A stretch of DNA of 64,000 nt, from assembly GCF_041381155.1 (NCBI RefSeq), contig NC_091135.1, positions 6,501,620 through 6,565,619 on the forward strand. The letters run 5' to 3'. The position numbers and the translations under genes are program-made. Below, in pieces: positions 53,459 to 64,000 of this stretch. Origin of the DNA: Argopecten irradians. Taxonomy: Eukaryota; Mollusca; Bivalvia; Pectinida; Pectinidae. The first letter of the stretch is position 1. The number at the start of each line of letters is the position of its first letter. The notes beneath the pieces were generated by a model that had not been told where the DNA came from, ran no database searches, and saw only the letters and a program-made list of their open reading frames with translations.

Positions 53459-56400
53459 CACTGCTGAACGAGCAACTATTACGACCACAACTGTCGATGA
53501 CATTATTCTTGCTTTCATCAACGTGGATGTATGATACTAAAGTTTACCAAATGCAAAAATTGTTCAATAACTTTTTTTTTTATAAAATTTCAGTGTCAGA
53601 AAATTCAACATCTGTGTTTTTGTTCGGAAAACAGTTTTAAGCGAGCGAGACTGCATCAATAAGCATACAAAAATGGAATAATTTTGAAAAAAGAAAATGT
53701 CAGAAAATGTTGCAAGATACTATGCATATCGTATCCCTTCGACATCTCCGTGGACTCCCCGCCCCATTTCAGGGCTGAATTGAGCGGTCACTCCCCTCGA
53801 ATGTAACACACACGAATCTTGAATAATTGTTGCTTCAGCTGCTGCGAAACGCTCATCATTTATGGAGTACGACAACCACACATGCTTTTGTTCTTAAATG
53901 CATACCTAAGTTGGTACAATAGTGAGAGATAAGCGTATGGATATCCCTGTAAATGTAATTAGTAAAAATAATTCAAAAGAATAAAAAAAGAAAGGAAAAA
54001 ACAAACAAACAAACAAAAGCGAAAATATATATAAAAAACAAACACTGTTGCTAGGTAGTTCACACATCATTTACATGTGACAGAATGGTGGGTACTGGTC
54101 GTTGTATCTGACAGCAAAGCGTCAGTGAGATAACACTCCAATGTATATAGGAGTTACTACTATCACAAGGAGACAAACGCATCATGGCTATACCGCAGTC
54201 TCCCAAACCACACACACCCAAACCACACACACCCCTCACACACACACTACCACTCACCATACAAATATGCAAAGCCTTAACAGTTCCAAGTATTTTCACC
54301 GAGCTCAAAATGACTTTTCGAACATGAGGAATATTATGCAACAAACCCAAATGTGAAAAGGATAATGGGATAGGTATGAACATCATATATATTATTTTAA
54401 ATAGTAATATAAACATTCATTAAAGAATAAATATTATTTGATTTCGTGCCTCCGTAGTGGCGCGGAGTTTTCTGTTTTCTTTTATATGTTTTTATCTGTT
54501 ATTGTATCATTATTGATCTTCAACCTCAAAGAGCACTTTCAGCAGCAGTAAGTTCCAGAGATACGAAAAAATGGCACACTAATTCTTCCGGAGCACATGG
54601 TTTCATAAACGTGCTCCCGTCTTTTGGTCTCAGTTCCGAACGTCATATTAATAATCATGTCTATCTACTGTAAGTCTAAACTGAAGTGCTATGTTATGTA
54701 TCTTCTCTCCTTCCTGTATTATCCATTGCCAAACAATAGTACATTTATTATTGATGAAGAAAAGTTATATGATATGAAAGCTATTTTTAAATGACATAGT
54801 GTTCTTTTATGCATCGCCTGTCGGCGGTGGAGCATCTTTAAAAAAACATTTACGATACCTATTTTCTTTTCGAAGATTTATTTAAGGGCCTGAATGGTCC
54901 TGTCATCTACTCAGCTTGTAGTTTTCGTCTCAGAATTAAACAACGTAAAACATGAGTGGCTGAACTTAAATACCATTGTTTACTCTATCTAGATACACAT
55001 TTTGAGTATCAGAATTCCTTTTTCCTACGAAGTAGTTTGCCACAACAATATCAAACCAAGGCCTAACATTCGACAATTTCAAGACTTCTGATAACAAACA
55101 ATGCTAAAAGAAGCCCTCATATTCAATACCACTTTCCAGCGAATAGTCAAAATCACATTAAATTGTTGGCAAAACAACAAAAAACATGTTTTCATTTTCA
55201 ATTATAACTATACTCGAAAGTATCATGGTCTACAAAGGGGATATGTTGTTGATTAAGCAGAGATTGAAGACATTGTTTAATCTTTGAAACACCTTGTTTT
55301 AATTTCCATGGATGGGTTTGAGAATTTTCAAAGAAATAATTTTCTCTTCTTAAATAAATTAAACTTTTATTCTTTATTCCTTCTTCATCACTTTGTGTGT
55401 ATTTTTAATTGCTATGATTATTTTTACCATACACCAAACATTACTGCAATACAGTAAAAAGAAAGATGATGACTGCTTGTTGTGTGGTGTGTGTGTGTGG
55501 TTTGGACAGGTTGTGAAAATCCTCAAAAAACAGCATATTTCATACGAGTGTATGTGTCAAGGAGACACTAACAGCTAGAGTCGTGCAAAGATGGAAGGTT
55601 GTCAAAAAAAACAAAAAAACAAACAAACAAACAAACAAACAAAACAGTGAGGGATATGACGACTGGTTTCAAGACGATCGCAAAGGTCATATGAAGATAT
55701 TTTTCTGTGGGGTTGCCACCACATAGAGTTAACAAAAACATTTGATCATGTATAAAAGAAGACCAGGACGCCTTCGATAAACTATCATCACAATACGTAT
55801 GCTCGCAGTGGTCATGTTCCAAAAGTAAACATTAATTAATCACAATGTATAACTATAAGGGTGAAAAAAGTATCCCTTTATTAAATTCAATGTGTGCCAA
55901 ATACATACAGTAGATGATTAGTGGACACAGCTGTAAATTGTCTTTTGGTGACGGATTATTATCTGTTATCAAAAATTAATTGGATATGTGAAATGGAGAA
56001 TGGCATTTATTTTCAATTCAACAAACAGACAAAGTACATTTATGTGTAATAAACTGACAGCGATCCCTGTAGGCAGATAGACATAATCACGTTCGGTGTG
56101 TATTGGCACATGAATGTGAAATTTTCTCTGTGTATAGACAGGTACATGTTTGTATACTCAAGGGATAAGGCATATGTGTTCAGGTGTAAGTTCAGTATTG
56201 ACATAAAGGTTTTATTTTGTAATTATACACCGTGTATTGGCATTACATATTCAGTCAAAGACTGCTCCGTGACTGGAGGGTTAACTTTAATAACTTTCGA
56301 TCAGGGATATCGATGTAAGAGGATGGTAAATCTCTGTCTGTATGCGTCACATATAATGTTGCGTAAAACAGCATGTGCATATTATGTCGAGCTCTTAAAT

Positions 56401-56669
56401 TGAAAAATAATGATCCGCCGGAATTAACATAAACGAACATACCTTGAAGTCAGCAATAACGTTGGGTTTGTATTAGATTATTAGATTTCATGCCCCTAGC
56501 CAGTCTCGTACAGTAAAGGATGCTATAGGGACACGGGCACCAGAAATCGTCTGAGGATATCAGGGTGATATTATAGCAATATCTATGCAACCATCTCCAT
56601 ATAATGACACATTGAATATAAGGAGAAAAAAACAGGTAAGCCTCCCTGGTGATACTTGTTTCAGGATAC

Positions 56670-56875
56670 ATACTGTAAACCAAATTCTTTTCGTCTGCGA
56701 TTTAATTTTGCGTATTTTGCGGGCAGCGATAGGAAATCGCGAAGATATATCTCCGCAAATAATTAAAAAAAAGGTTTAGTTGAACCAAGATTTCGAAATA
56801 ATTAACCGCGAAAAACAATTAGGCAAGAAACCGCGAGATTAAGTTGTCGTGAAAATAAGTTTGTTTACAATGATA
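56670..56875. mobile_element. CGCGAA-rich MITE, copy 2 (diverged)
   Basis: Starts ATACTGTAAACCAAATTC and has the same alternating TTGCG/CGCGA interior as 33771-33999. The right end (GTTTACAATGATA) is degraded. Confidence 0.6.
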
Positions 56876-56955
56876 TGTAGGATGGCATGTTGTGCCTATG
56901 GTTCTTTCCTTGTCTCAAATGAATTTGTCTAAAACAGGACAAAATAAATGTTTAA

Positions 56956-56961
56956 TTTATT
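56956..56961 (-). terminator. polyadenylation signal of esterase A
   Basis: AATAAA on the minus strand about 50 nt beyond the stop codon. Confidence 0.55.
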
Positions 56962-57011
56962 TTTAATGTCAGATATGTTATCATAATGATAAGTCATTAG
57001 CATAAAGTTCG

Positions 57012-57195
57012 TCATTTACCAATAACACCGCCGGCATCTTGGGAATGGAGAAGTTTTGGCAGTCGGTCTAACCAGAGACCTAACCATTCTCCGTACAGAT
57101 GGTGCCCTGATGTAATGGTTGTGTTTAAGTCTATGTAGGCTTGTTGAATGGAATCGTAGGCATTCCATGTTGGAACATCGGCAGAGTTAGGATTC
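57012..57195 (-). CDS. esterase A exon 2
   Basis: Residues 521-580: NPNSADVPTWNAYD, then HLYGEWLGLWLDRLPKL and the stop TGA at 57014-57012. It matches exon 2 of the paralog, also 184 nt. Confidence 0.92.
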
Positions 57196-59067
57196 CTGTT
57201 AAAATGACCAAACATTAGTATTCGCCATATGAAAATTGAAAGATATGTATTGATATATAGATACACCATATATTTTGAATGACTGATCTTTACATTGTAT
57301 ATTTATCCGTACATATTTTTTAGAGATTACGTATCACAATGCAATGATTATAATTACAATTTCGTTCAGTACTGATTGCAACGGATTTTGATTCATGATT
57401 TACTGTTTATTCCAAAAATATATAAAAAGGAAGATCGAACTATTTGGCTTATTCCATAATGAAATTAAAGAATTAAAAAAGATAAGCCATTATTAAAATA
57501 ATATGTACCCAGTTTTTGCGAAATTTGTCCAATACTTCTGCATGGCTCTGGAAAGGTTTAAGTTTCCCGAGCTCACACTTATGTTAAATTTTGTTGGGAA
57601 ATGTTCAAGGTTGAAAAGGAAAGGAATTTCGGCAGCATGGGGTGAGGAGTCATCTCGCCACCACGGTGGATAGGCTGCGAATGTTGGATCAGGAACTGGA
57701 CGTTTAAATATGTACTGATATGTTGATGTTTGTGTATTATCCTTAGCGTGTGACATCAGAGATTTGATTGAAGGCGCAATGAAGAAAGCATCCGAAAAGA
57801 CATCAATAGCGTTGTCGCCTTCCAAACCTTCCTTTGACGTTCCGTACAAGGAGCAGATCAAATCGCTCGGTAGTGTACTGTTGATTTGAGAGTCAAAGTA
57901 GATGTTCACAAAATTAGGAACAATATAGTTGCAAAAAACATCTGACGGGATTCCTAACGAAAAATTGAATTTCTTTTCGTTAGCTATCCGTGATAGCAAA
58001 CTTAAAAAAATAGATCCCTCGGTATTTGTATTTCCATTCATAAAGTCAATGCTTTGAAATAACTTATAACTTGGAGATGTTGTATTCTTAAGTAAGTGTT
58101 CTGGAGATGACAGAAGGAAATCATTATCAACTACAGGTCCTAGTCCATCGGTGAGTTCTAAAGGATCCAACGATGGAAATATGGTTTCTTGTTGTGCAGT
58201 GAGTAAATTTTCTGCAGATTGTCTGCGTATGCATTCTACATATGTTGCAGGAATGTTTGTAGAATTGGCGCATCCGACTTTCTGACCGACAGACTTGGCT
58301 TTTGCAAGTCGATCACTCACACTTACAACGGCAAAACTGGAAAATGCACTTCCACTCTGTGCAATAACTCGCTGAAACAGTCCTTGGTTCTGTGGTACCA
58401 ACGCATGTAAAGCAACACTGAATCCACCAGCAGATTCCCCAAATATTGTCACAGAATTCGGATTTCCACCAAAGTCGTCTATATTATCCTTGACCCACTG
58501 TAGTGCCATCCTCTGATCCCAGAGTCCGTAGTTCCCATTAAGTCCACCTGTATAAGGGGTACTGAGGAATCCAAACAGACCTAACCGGTAATTGATGGTT
58601 ACCACGACAACATCACCGGTCAAGGCTAAATATGATCCGTCATAAAACATTCCCTGACCGAAAGTATAAGCACCTCCGTGAATCCACACCATTACTGCTC
58701 TCTTCGTTGTGGGGCTCATATCACGTGGTACATATATATTGAGTACCAAGCAGTCCTCCGATTGGTTTAAATTTGGTATATATTTTAGATACGGTCCTGA
58801 TACCTTGGGTTGGATACATGACGGTCCGAATTTAGTTGCGTCCAATATGCCAGACCATGAACCCTTTGCTTCTGGTTTAGCGAATCTTAGAGGTCCGATC
58901 GGCGGTTTAGCGTACGGAATATTCCGAAACTGGTACACTTTCTCATTTCGCACGTGCTCAACGACTCCTTTGACATCTCCGAGTTTGGTATGAACATGTT
59001 CGACTTCTAAACCAAAGGTTGTGGACACAACGGTCAGCAGAATGAGAACCAGTCGGCATCTCTTCAT
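57012..59067 (-). CDS. secreted type-B carboxylesterase A (cholinesterase-like)
   Basis: Two coding exons, 59067-57509 and 57195-57012, joined in phase 2 (GG/GTACAT to CAG/G), giving 580 aa. MKRCRLVLILLTVVSTTFG is a signal peptide; in-frame Mets lie upstream, but the paralog begins at the matching MKRC. The alpha/beta-hydrolase has SEDCLVLNIYVP (103-114), the oxyanion HGGAY at 130-134, nucleophile Ser212 in GESAG, Glu350 in NTEGS and His477 in SPHAAEI, a complete catalytic triad. It should hydrolyse carboxylic esters outside the cell or in the secretory route; the substrate is unknown. No transmembrane or GPI-type C-terminus is seen; the tail is short and polar. A near-identical paralog lies 4.7 kb upstream. 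A possible acceptor (CAG/GTTT) 10 nt before the ATG suggests an upstream 5' UTR exon. Confidence 0.93.
57509..59067 (-). CDS. esterase A exon 1
   Basis: Residues 1-520, carrying the signal peptide and the whole catalytic domain with Ser212, Glu350 and His477. Ends in KYWTNFAKTG at the donor. Confidence 0.95.
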
Positions 59068-60289
59068 GATGAAAACCTGATAGCACATAATCCACATAAT
59101 AAAACGTGTTTATGTTTTTTAGTTACACTTAAGTAATGTTTATATTTATTGTAGAAAATGACAGATCGATAACTAATATTTTTATCATACTTGCCCTAAA
59201 GATACGGCTCAAATACATCTGTTGCTGCATTTTATTATTGTGTTTTTCCTTGATATAAAATTCAATCTACTCTAATATTTTGAATATACATTTTGCTATC
59301 AAATTCTAAACGAAGGCTGATTAAAGTGAATCCACAACCCCTTTCTATTCTGTTTCATAGAGGATCTGTCAACATCGCATTAGGTTCATATTCTGATGGA
59401 CTTGATCTCATGGACTGTATGATATCATCTGTCAACTAAGCCTACATTTTTTCATTTCTAAAGCGGGTCTTAAAGTTATGTAAGTTTGTTTGACGAGAGA
59501 ATCACAAGTAGCATCTTCACTGCAAGTGCGATGGTAAAATTGTCCCTGCTACCTCTTTGCATGATCGTAAACACTCAATGTTATCCTTTAAATATGCGCC
59601 CAATCCTGTTCATGACGTGTTTTCTAAACAGTATACAGGGGTATCCCACTAAGATTTTGATATTTCAGTATGAAAATATCACTTTTGTAACTTATTATTT
59701 CACATTTGCGCATATCTGTTACATAATTTACATGAAAATGGAATTGTAAAATAAACTTACCCTTATCTTTCGTTCTCAAACACTTTGAATGAAGACAACG
59801 AACAGTCTTTGAACTCGTTGATGTTAAGTCAACAATGTAAGATAAGATAAATTGAACTAGTAATACGTACTGTTTCAGACCAACGTGATAACGTCTCCTG
59901 ATATTTTAAGCCTTGAATACTATGGAAACATAATAGAAATACTATGTTTTAGATAATGACATACAAATTAAAGCCAACTCAAATTTAAAAAAAGTTAATT
60001 TTTTGAAAAAAATTATGTTTCCAAATAAAAATATAGTTGTATAGTTGTTGTCTCAATGTTTTGTTTAGTAACCAAAAAGGAGTCCAATATTGCGACTGAT
60101 CAGAAAACGATTTTGATGTCAATATATGGGACTCCACATATTCAAGCGACTTGGTATGTCTAAGGACAATAATGTCCTTCCATGATTTGATTTTCAACAA
60201 ATCAAAATGATTAATTTCCAATTTTATTTTTCCATGTCAGGATGGAATTAAAGGCATAACGCTATAAATCATTATGAATAATTATTTAA
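59068..60289. other. 5' flank of esterase A
   Basis: 59068 to about 59300 aligns with 63768-64000 upstream of esterase B, so the duplication includes the promoter region. The rest is unremarkable AT-rich DNA. Confidence 0.6.
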
Positions 60290-61165
60290 AATTAGATCTT
60301 TTATGTTGCTTTCCACAGACCATTATTGAAATTAGACCTTCTATGTCGCTTTCCATAGACCGTAATAAGAATTAGGCCATCTATGCCTCTTTCCATAGAC
60401 CGTAATTAAAATAAGACCTTCTAGGTCGCTTTCCATTGACCGTAATTAAAATTAGACCTTCTATGTCGCTTTCTTGAAATCGTAATTTGAAGTAGATCTT
60501 GTATGCCGATTTCTATAAGCCGCAATTAAAAGTAGGCCTTTTCTATGCCGCTTTCCATAAACCCACTTTCCGCAGACAGTAATAAAAAATAGGCCTTCTG
60601 TGCCACTTTCCATAGACCGTAATTAAAATTGGACCTTGTATGCCGCTTTCCATAGACCGTAATTAAAATTAGGGCTTCTAGATCGCTTTACATTGACCGT
60701 AATTAAAATTAGGCCTTCTATGCCGCTTTCCATAAACCCACTTTCCGTAGACCGTAATAAAAAATAGGACTTCTGCCATTTTCCATAGACCGTAATTAAA
60801 ACTGGACCTTGTATGCCGCTTTCCATAGACCGTAATCAAAATTAGTCCTTTTGTATGCCGCTTTCTATAAACCCACTTTCCATAAATCGTAATTAAAATT
60901 AGACCTCGTATGCCGCTTTCCATAGACCGTAATCAAAATTAGTCCTTTTCTATGCTACTTTCCATAAACCCACTTTCCATTGACCGTAATAAAAAATAGG
61001 CCTTCTATGCCACTTTACATTGACCGTAATTAAAATTAGGCATTTTATGCCGCTTTCCATAGACCGTGTTAAAAAAGATACCGCCTATGTTGCTTTCTAA
61101 AAAAAGCAGAACTTTAATGTAGCTTTCCACGAACCGTAATCAAAATTAGACTTTCTATGTCGCTT
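60290..61165. repeat. about 45-bp minisatellite between the esterases
   Basis: About 18 units with GCTTTCCATAGACCGTAATT, AAAATTAG and CCTTCTATGCC, including larger composite units with an extra CATAAACCCACTTTCC. Minus-strand open frames here (ESGI...LITVYGKW) are repeat artefacts. Confidence 0.92.
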
Positions 61166-61644
61166 CCCGTAGCTCACATCAGAATTAGACCTGCTATATT
61201 ATGGAACGCCATAGCTGTCTCGTATGGTTCAAATATACAATATGAATTGGTGTTTCCATTATATTACATGTATATGGTTTTATCATTATATGATTTGATT
61301 TATCAAAATCTTATATTATTTGCTTCTACCATTATGTTATTGTCATTTTCATGGTATCATTTTCTGTTAACATCATATCAATCGATTACACCATTATTTG
61401 ATTTGGTAACATATATATTTGATTACAAGTATCACTGTGTTATTTGGTGTTGTCATTATATTATTTTCATTTATCGTTTTATTATTTAATTTCCTCTTAC
61501 TAGGCGTTCCATATTTTGCTGTGTGCGTCATGGCGTTTGACGTCTTAAATTGATATTAATATTCATTAACAAGAAGTTAAAACCAATTCTCATAGCTTGT
61601 TGATTGTTAGTTATTTTTTTTATTAAAGAAACAAACAACGAAGG
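61166..61644. other. 3' flank of esterase B
   Basis: AT-rich, no gene. A plus-strand hydrophobic frame at 61157-61489 is composition-driven. Confidence 0.5.
61619..61624 (-). terminator. polyadenylation signal of esterase B
   Basis: AATAAA on the minus strand about 20 nt beyond the stop codon. Confidence 0.5.
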
Positions 61645-61828
61645 TCATTTGCCAATAACACCACTGGAATCTTGGACATGGGCAAGTTTAGGTAGCCTGT
61701 CCAGCCAAAGACTGACCACGTCCCCATAAAGGTGTGTCCCTGACGTGATGGCTGTGTTCAGGTCCATGTAGCGTTGTTGTACCCCATCATAGGTACTCCA
61801 CATAGGGACGTCATCAGAGTTTGGATTC
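61645..61828 (-). CDS. esterase B exon 2
   Basis: Residues 520-579: NPNSDDVPMWSTYDG, SLWLDRLPKLAHVQD and the stop TGA. Same length as exon 2 of A. Confidence 0.92.
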
Positions 61829-63767
61829 CTGGAAAACATCAGTATAACACATTTTCATAAAACTTTTAAACGACTTAAAAATTGTAAAATTATAGCCAAT
61901 ATTTCTTATTCGTTTCCATATATTTATAAACGTAAACTAAATTGCGTACAGATCCTATTTTATATGAAATATAATACTTTCATAATCTGATACAAATAGA
62001 TAAAGTCTATCCCACTTTAACACAAACTTCGCTTCCTCCATTCGATTAAATTGCTATAGTTTCCTTCATAGTAAATTAATTGATTCTAAAGGTCTATCGA
62101 AATCCATCGTAACCGCATTTAATCGTATATATCAACATAGTATCTTAAAAACCATTACAAAACGTATTTAAGAATTTGAAACCATTCTTCAATTATCAAA
62201 AAGTAGCCTACCCTGTTTTTGCGAAATTTGTCCAGTACTTCTGCATAACTCTGGAGAGGTTGACATCGGCAGGGCTAACACTAATGTTATATTTAGTTGG
62301 GAACTCTTCAAGCCCGAACAAGAAGAGGATCTCGCTGCCGTGTCCTGAGGAGTCATTTTTCAACCAATGGGGAAATGCTTGAAATACTGGGTCCGGAAAT
62401 GGACGTTTGAATATATACTGATACGTCGACGTTCCGTTATTGTTCTCCGAGTGCTTCATCACAGATTTTATAGCAGGTGCAACGAAAAACACTAGTGAGA
62501 AAGCATCAACGGCATTTGCAGCTTGTTGGGCATCATTTGGGTTTCTATACTGTGAACAGACTAAGTCACTCGGCGCTGTGCTGTTGATATGTGAGTCAAA
62601 GTACGTATCGACAAAAGCCGGGACAATGTAGTCACAAAACACACGACTCGGAATCCCTACAGAAATGTTAAACTTCTTTTCTTTGGATGCACTAGGTAAA
62701 AACTCAAGGAAGAGCGAACCCTCTGTATCTGTATTTCCTGTCATGAAGTCGATGCTTTGAAAAAAATTAAAACTTAAAGATGTTTTATTCTTGAATAAAC
62801 TATCGGGCAAAGATGGAAGAAAATCATTAATGAGTGTTGGTCCAAGCTTGTTAAGTAGTACAAAAGGTTCGAGAGTGGGTAAAGACAATTCAGTCTGTGC
62901 AGTAAGAATCTCGTTTGCGGTTGGTTGACGCATACATTGAGTATATATTGAAGAATCACCTGTTGCGTTTGCACATCCAAATTTCATACCCACACGATTT
63001 GCGCTTTCATGTGCATCTCTCAAACTTGTGTATGAGAAGCTTGATAAAGCGCTTCCACTCTGTGCAATAACACGATGAAACAGACCTTGGTTCTGAGGCG
63101 CTAACGCTTGTAGTGATACACTGAAGCCACCAGCAGACTCCCCAAATATTGTCACAGAACTCGGATTTCCACCAAAGTCGTCTATATTATCCTTGACCCA
63201 CTGCAGTGCCATTCTCTGATCCCAGAGTCCGTAGTTCCCTTTAAGTCCATCTGCTCCAGGTGTACTGATGAATCCAAACAGACCTAAACGGTAGTTGATG
63301 GTTACCACGACAACATCACCAGTCAAGGCTAAATATGATCCGTCATAAAACATTCCTTGGCCAACGATATAAGCACCTCCGTGAATCCATACCATAACTG
63401 CTCTCTTCGTTGTGGGGCTCATATCACGTGGTACATAAATATTCAAAACTAGGCAGTCCTCTGATTGCGTTATGTTTGGTAAATATTTGTTAAAAATTGG
63501 TTGTGCTGGCTGCATACATGATGGTCCAAATTTCGTTGCGTCCAGAGTGCCAGACCATGGAACTTTGACTTCCGGTTTAGCGAACCTCAGAGGTCCGATG
63601 GGTGGTTTAGCGTACGGAATGTTCCGGAACTGGTATACTTTCTCATTCCGCACGTGCTCAACGACTCCTTTAATATCTCCAAGTTTGGTATGGACATGTT
63701 CGACTTCTAAGCCAAAGGTCGTGGACACAACGATAAGCAGAAGAAGAACCAGTCGGCATCTCTTCAT
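61645..63767 (-). CDS. secreted type-B carboxylesterase B (tandem paralog)
   Basis: Exons 63767-62212 and 61828-61645, same intron position and phase as esterase A, 579 aa. Signal peptide MKRCRLVLLLLIVVSTTFG. Triad Ser211 (GESAG), Glu349 (DTEGS) and His476 (SGHGSEI); oxyanion HGGAY. Relative to A there is one residue fewer before SEDCLVLN. The stretch from about residue 107 to 235 is almost identical to A, while the region after GSA (about 240-340) and that around 400-475 have diverged, as expected of paralogs evolving different pockets. Same upstream CAG/GTTT acceptor-like site. Confidence 0.93.
62212..63767 (-). CDS. esterase B exon 1
   Basis: Residues 1-519 with the full catalytic domain. 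Donor ACAGG/GTAGGC, leaving in phase 2. Confidence 0.95.
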
Positions 63768-64000
63768 GATGAAATTAAACCTGAGAGCACAAAATTCACA
63801 TAATAAAACTTGTTTATGTTTTGTAGTTATACTTATGGAATGTTTGTTTATTGTAGAAAATGGCAGTTCTATATGTTATATCTTTATCTTACTTGCCCCG
63901 TAATTACGACTCAAAATAACCTGTTACTACATTTTATCATTGTATTTTTCCTTGATATAAAATTCAATCCACTTTAATATTTTGAATATATAGCTATCAA
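63768..64000. other. 5' flank of esterase B (duplicated)
   Basis: Closely matches 59068-59300, including the block ending TTTCCTTGATATAAAATTCA. Any upstream exon lies outside the window. Confidence 0.7.

Larger units (their letters stand above)
51395..57011. other. intergenic region between NACHT-WD40 and esterase A
   Basis: No coding exon supported. It contains the possible untranslated exon near 52.5-52.9 kb, a dispersed repeat near 51701-51865 (CGAAACCTATCTATAATGAC and GAAAGTGGTCGTTATGG), a hairpin at 53398-53458, CA-rich and CAAA-type simple repeats (54200-54255, 55607-55645), a MITE terminal fragment at 54819-54841 and a MITE at 56670-56875. Confidence 0.5.

Noticed and set aside
60623..60923. 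Minus-strand frames with repeated ESGI...YGKW
   Set aside because: Produced by the 45-bp intergenic minisatellite; no start context, splice partner or domain.

Overview
This is an AT-rich animal genomic window: intron-rich genes with GT-AG introns, dense MITE, SINE and LINE debris, and many minisatellites. The gene content (a secreted fibrinogen-related protein, a DUF4062-NACHT-WD40 protein, tandem carboxylesterases) and the repeat families suggest a mollusc, most likely a bivalve. That assignment is inference from gene and repeat style, not from a marker gene. All well-supported genes lie on the minus strand.

Layout. At 1-1.1 kb there are two weak candidate exons, one resembling an MFSD1-type transporter. 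At 2.6-5 kb there are two MITEs and a LINE 3' fragment. At 7.3-12.5 kb is a complete five-exon gene (299 aa) for a secreted PAN/apple-like plus fibrinogen C-terminal domain protein, with a decayed DIRS-type tyrosine-recombinase retrotransposon antisense in its first intron. At 12.7-17.1 kb I see AT-rich intergenic DNA. From 17.1 to 51.2 kb runs one very large gene that I could join through 29 coding exons with every splice phase consistent (6,066 nt, 2,021 aa). Its order is Ser-rich N-terminus with a 17-residue tandem repeat carrying R-R-x-S sites, then DUF4062, NACHT P-loop ATPase, helical region, WD40 propellers and an Asp/Glu tail. It is an NWD1/NWD2-type protein. At 51.4-57 kb is intergenic DNA with a possible untranslated first exon. 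From 57.0 to 63.8 kb two near-identical two-exon secreted carboxylesterase genes (580 and 579 aa) lie head-to-tail, separated by a 45-bp minisatellite; the duplicated block includes their 5' flank.

The genes do not form a pathway. The FReD protein and the NACHT-WD40 protein belong to families expanded in molluscs and often linked to innate recognition; that role is family-level inference here. The most unusual structure is in introns 3-5 of the NACHT-WD40 gene. Four unrelated minisatellites surround the two central DUF4062 exons, and one of them (39.4-40.3 kb) is a tandem amplification of the exon 4 / intron 4 junction itself, so the intron begins with a long row of donor-like sites.
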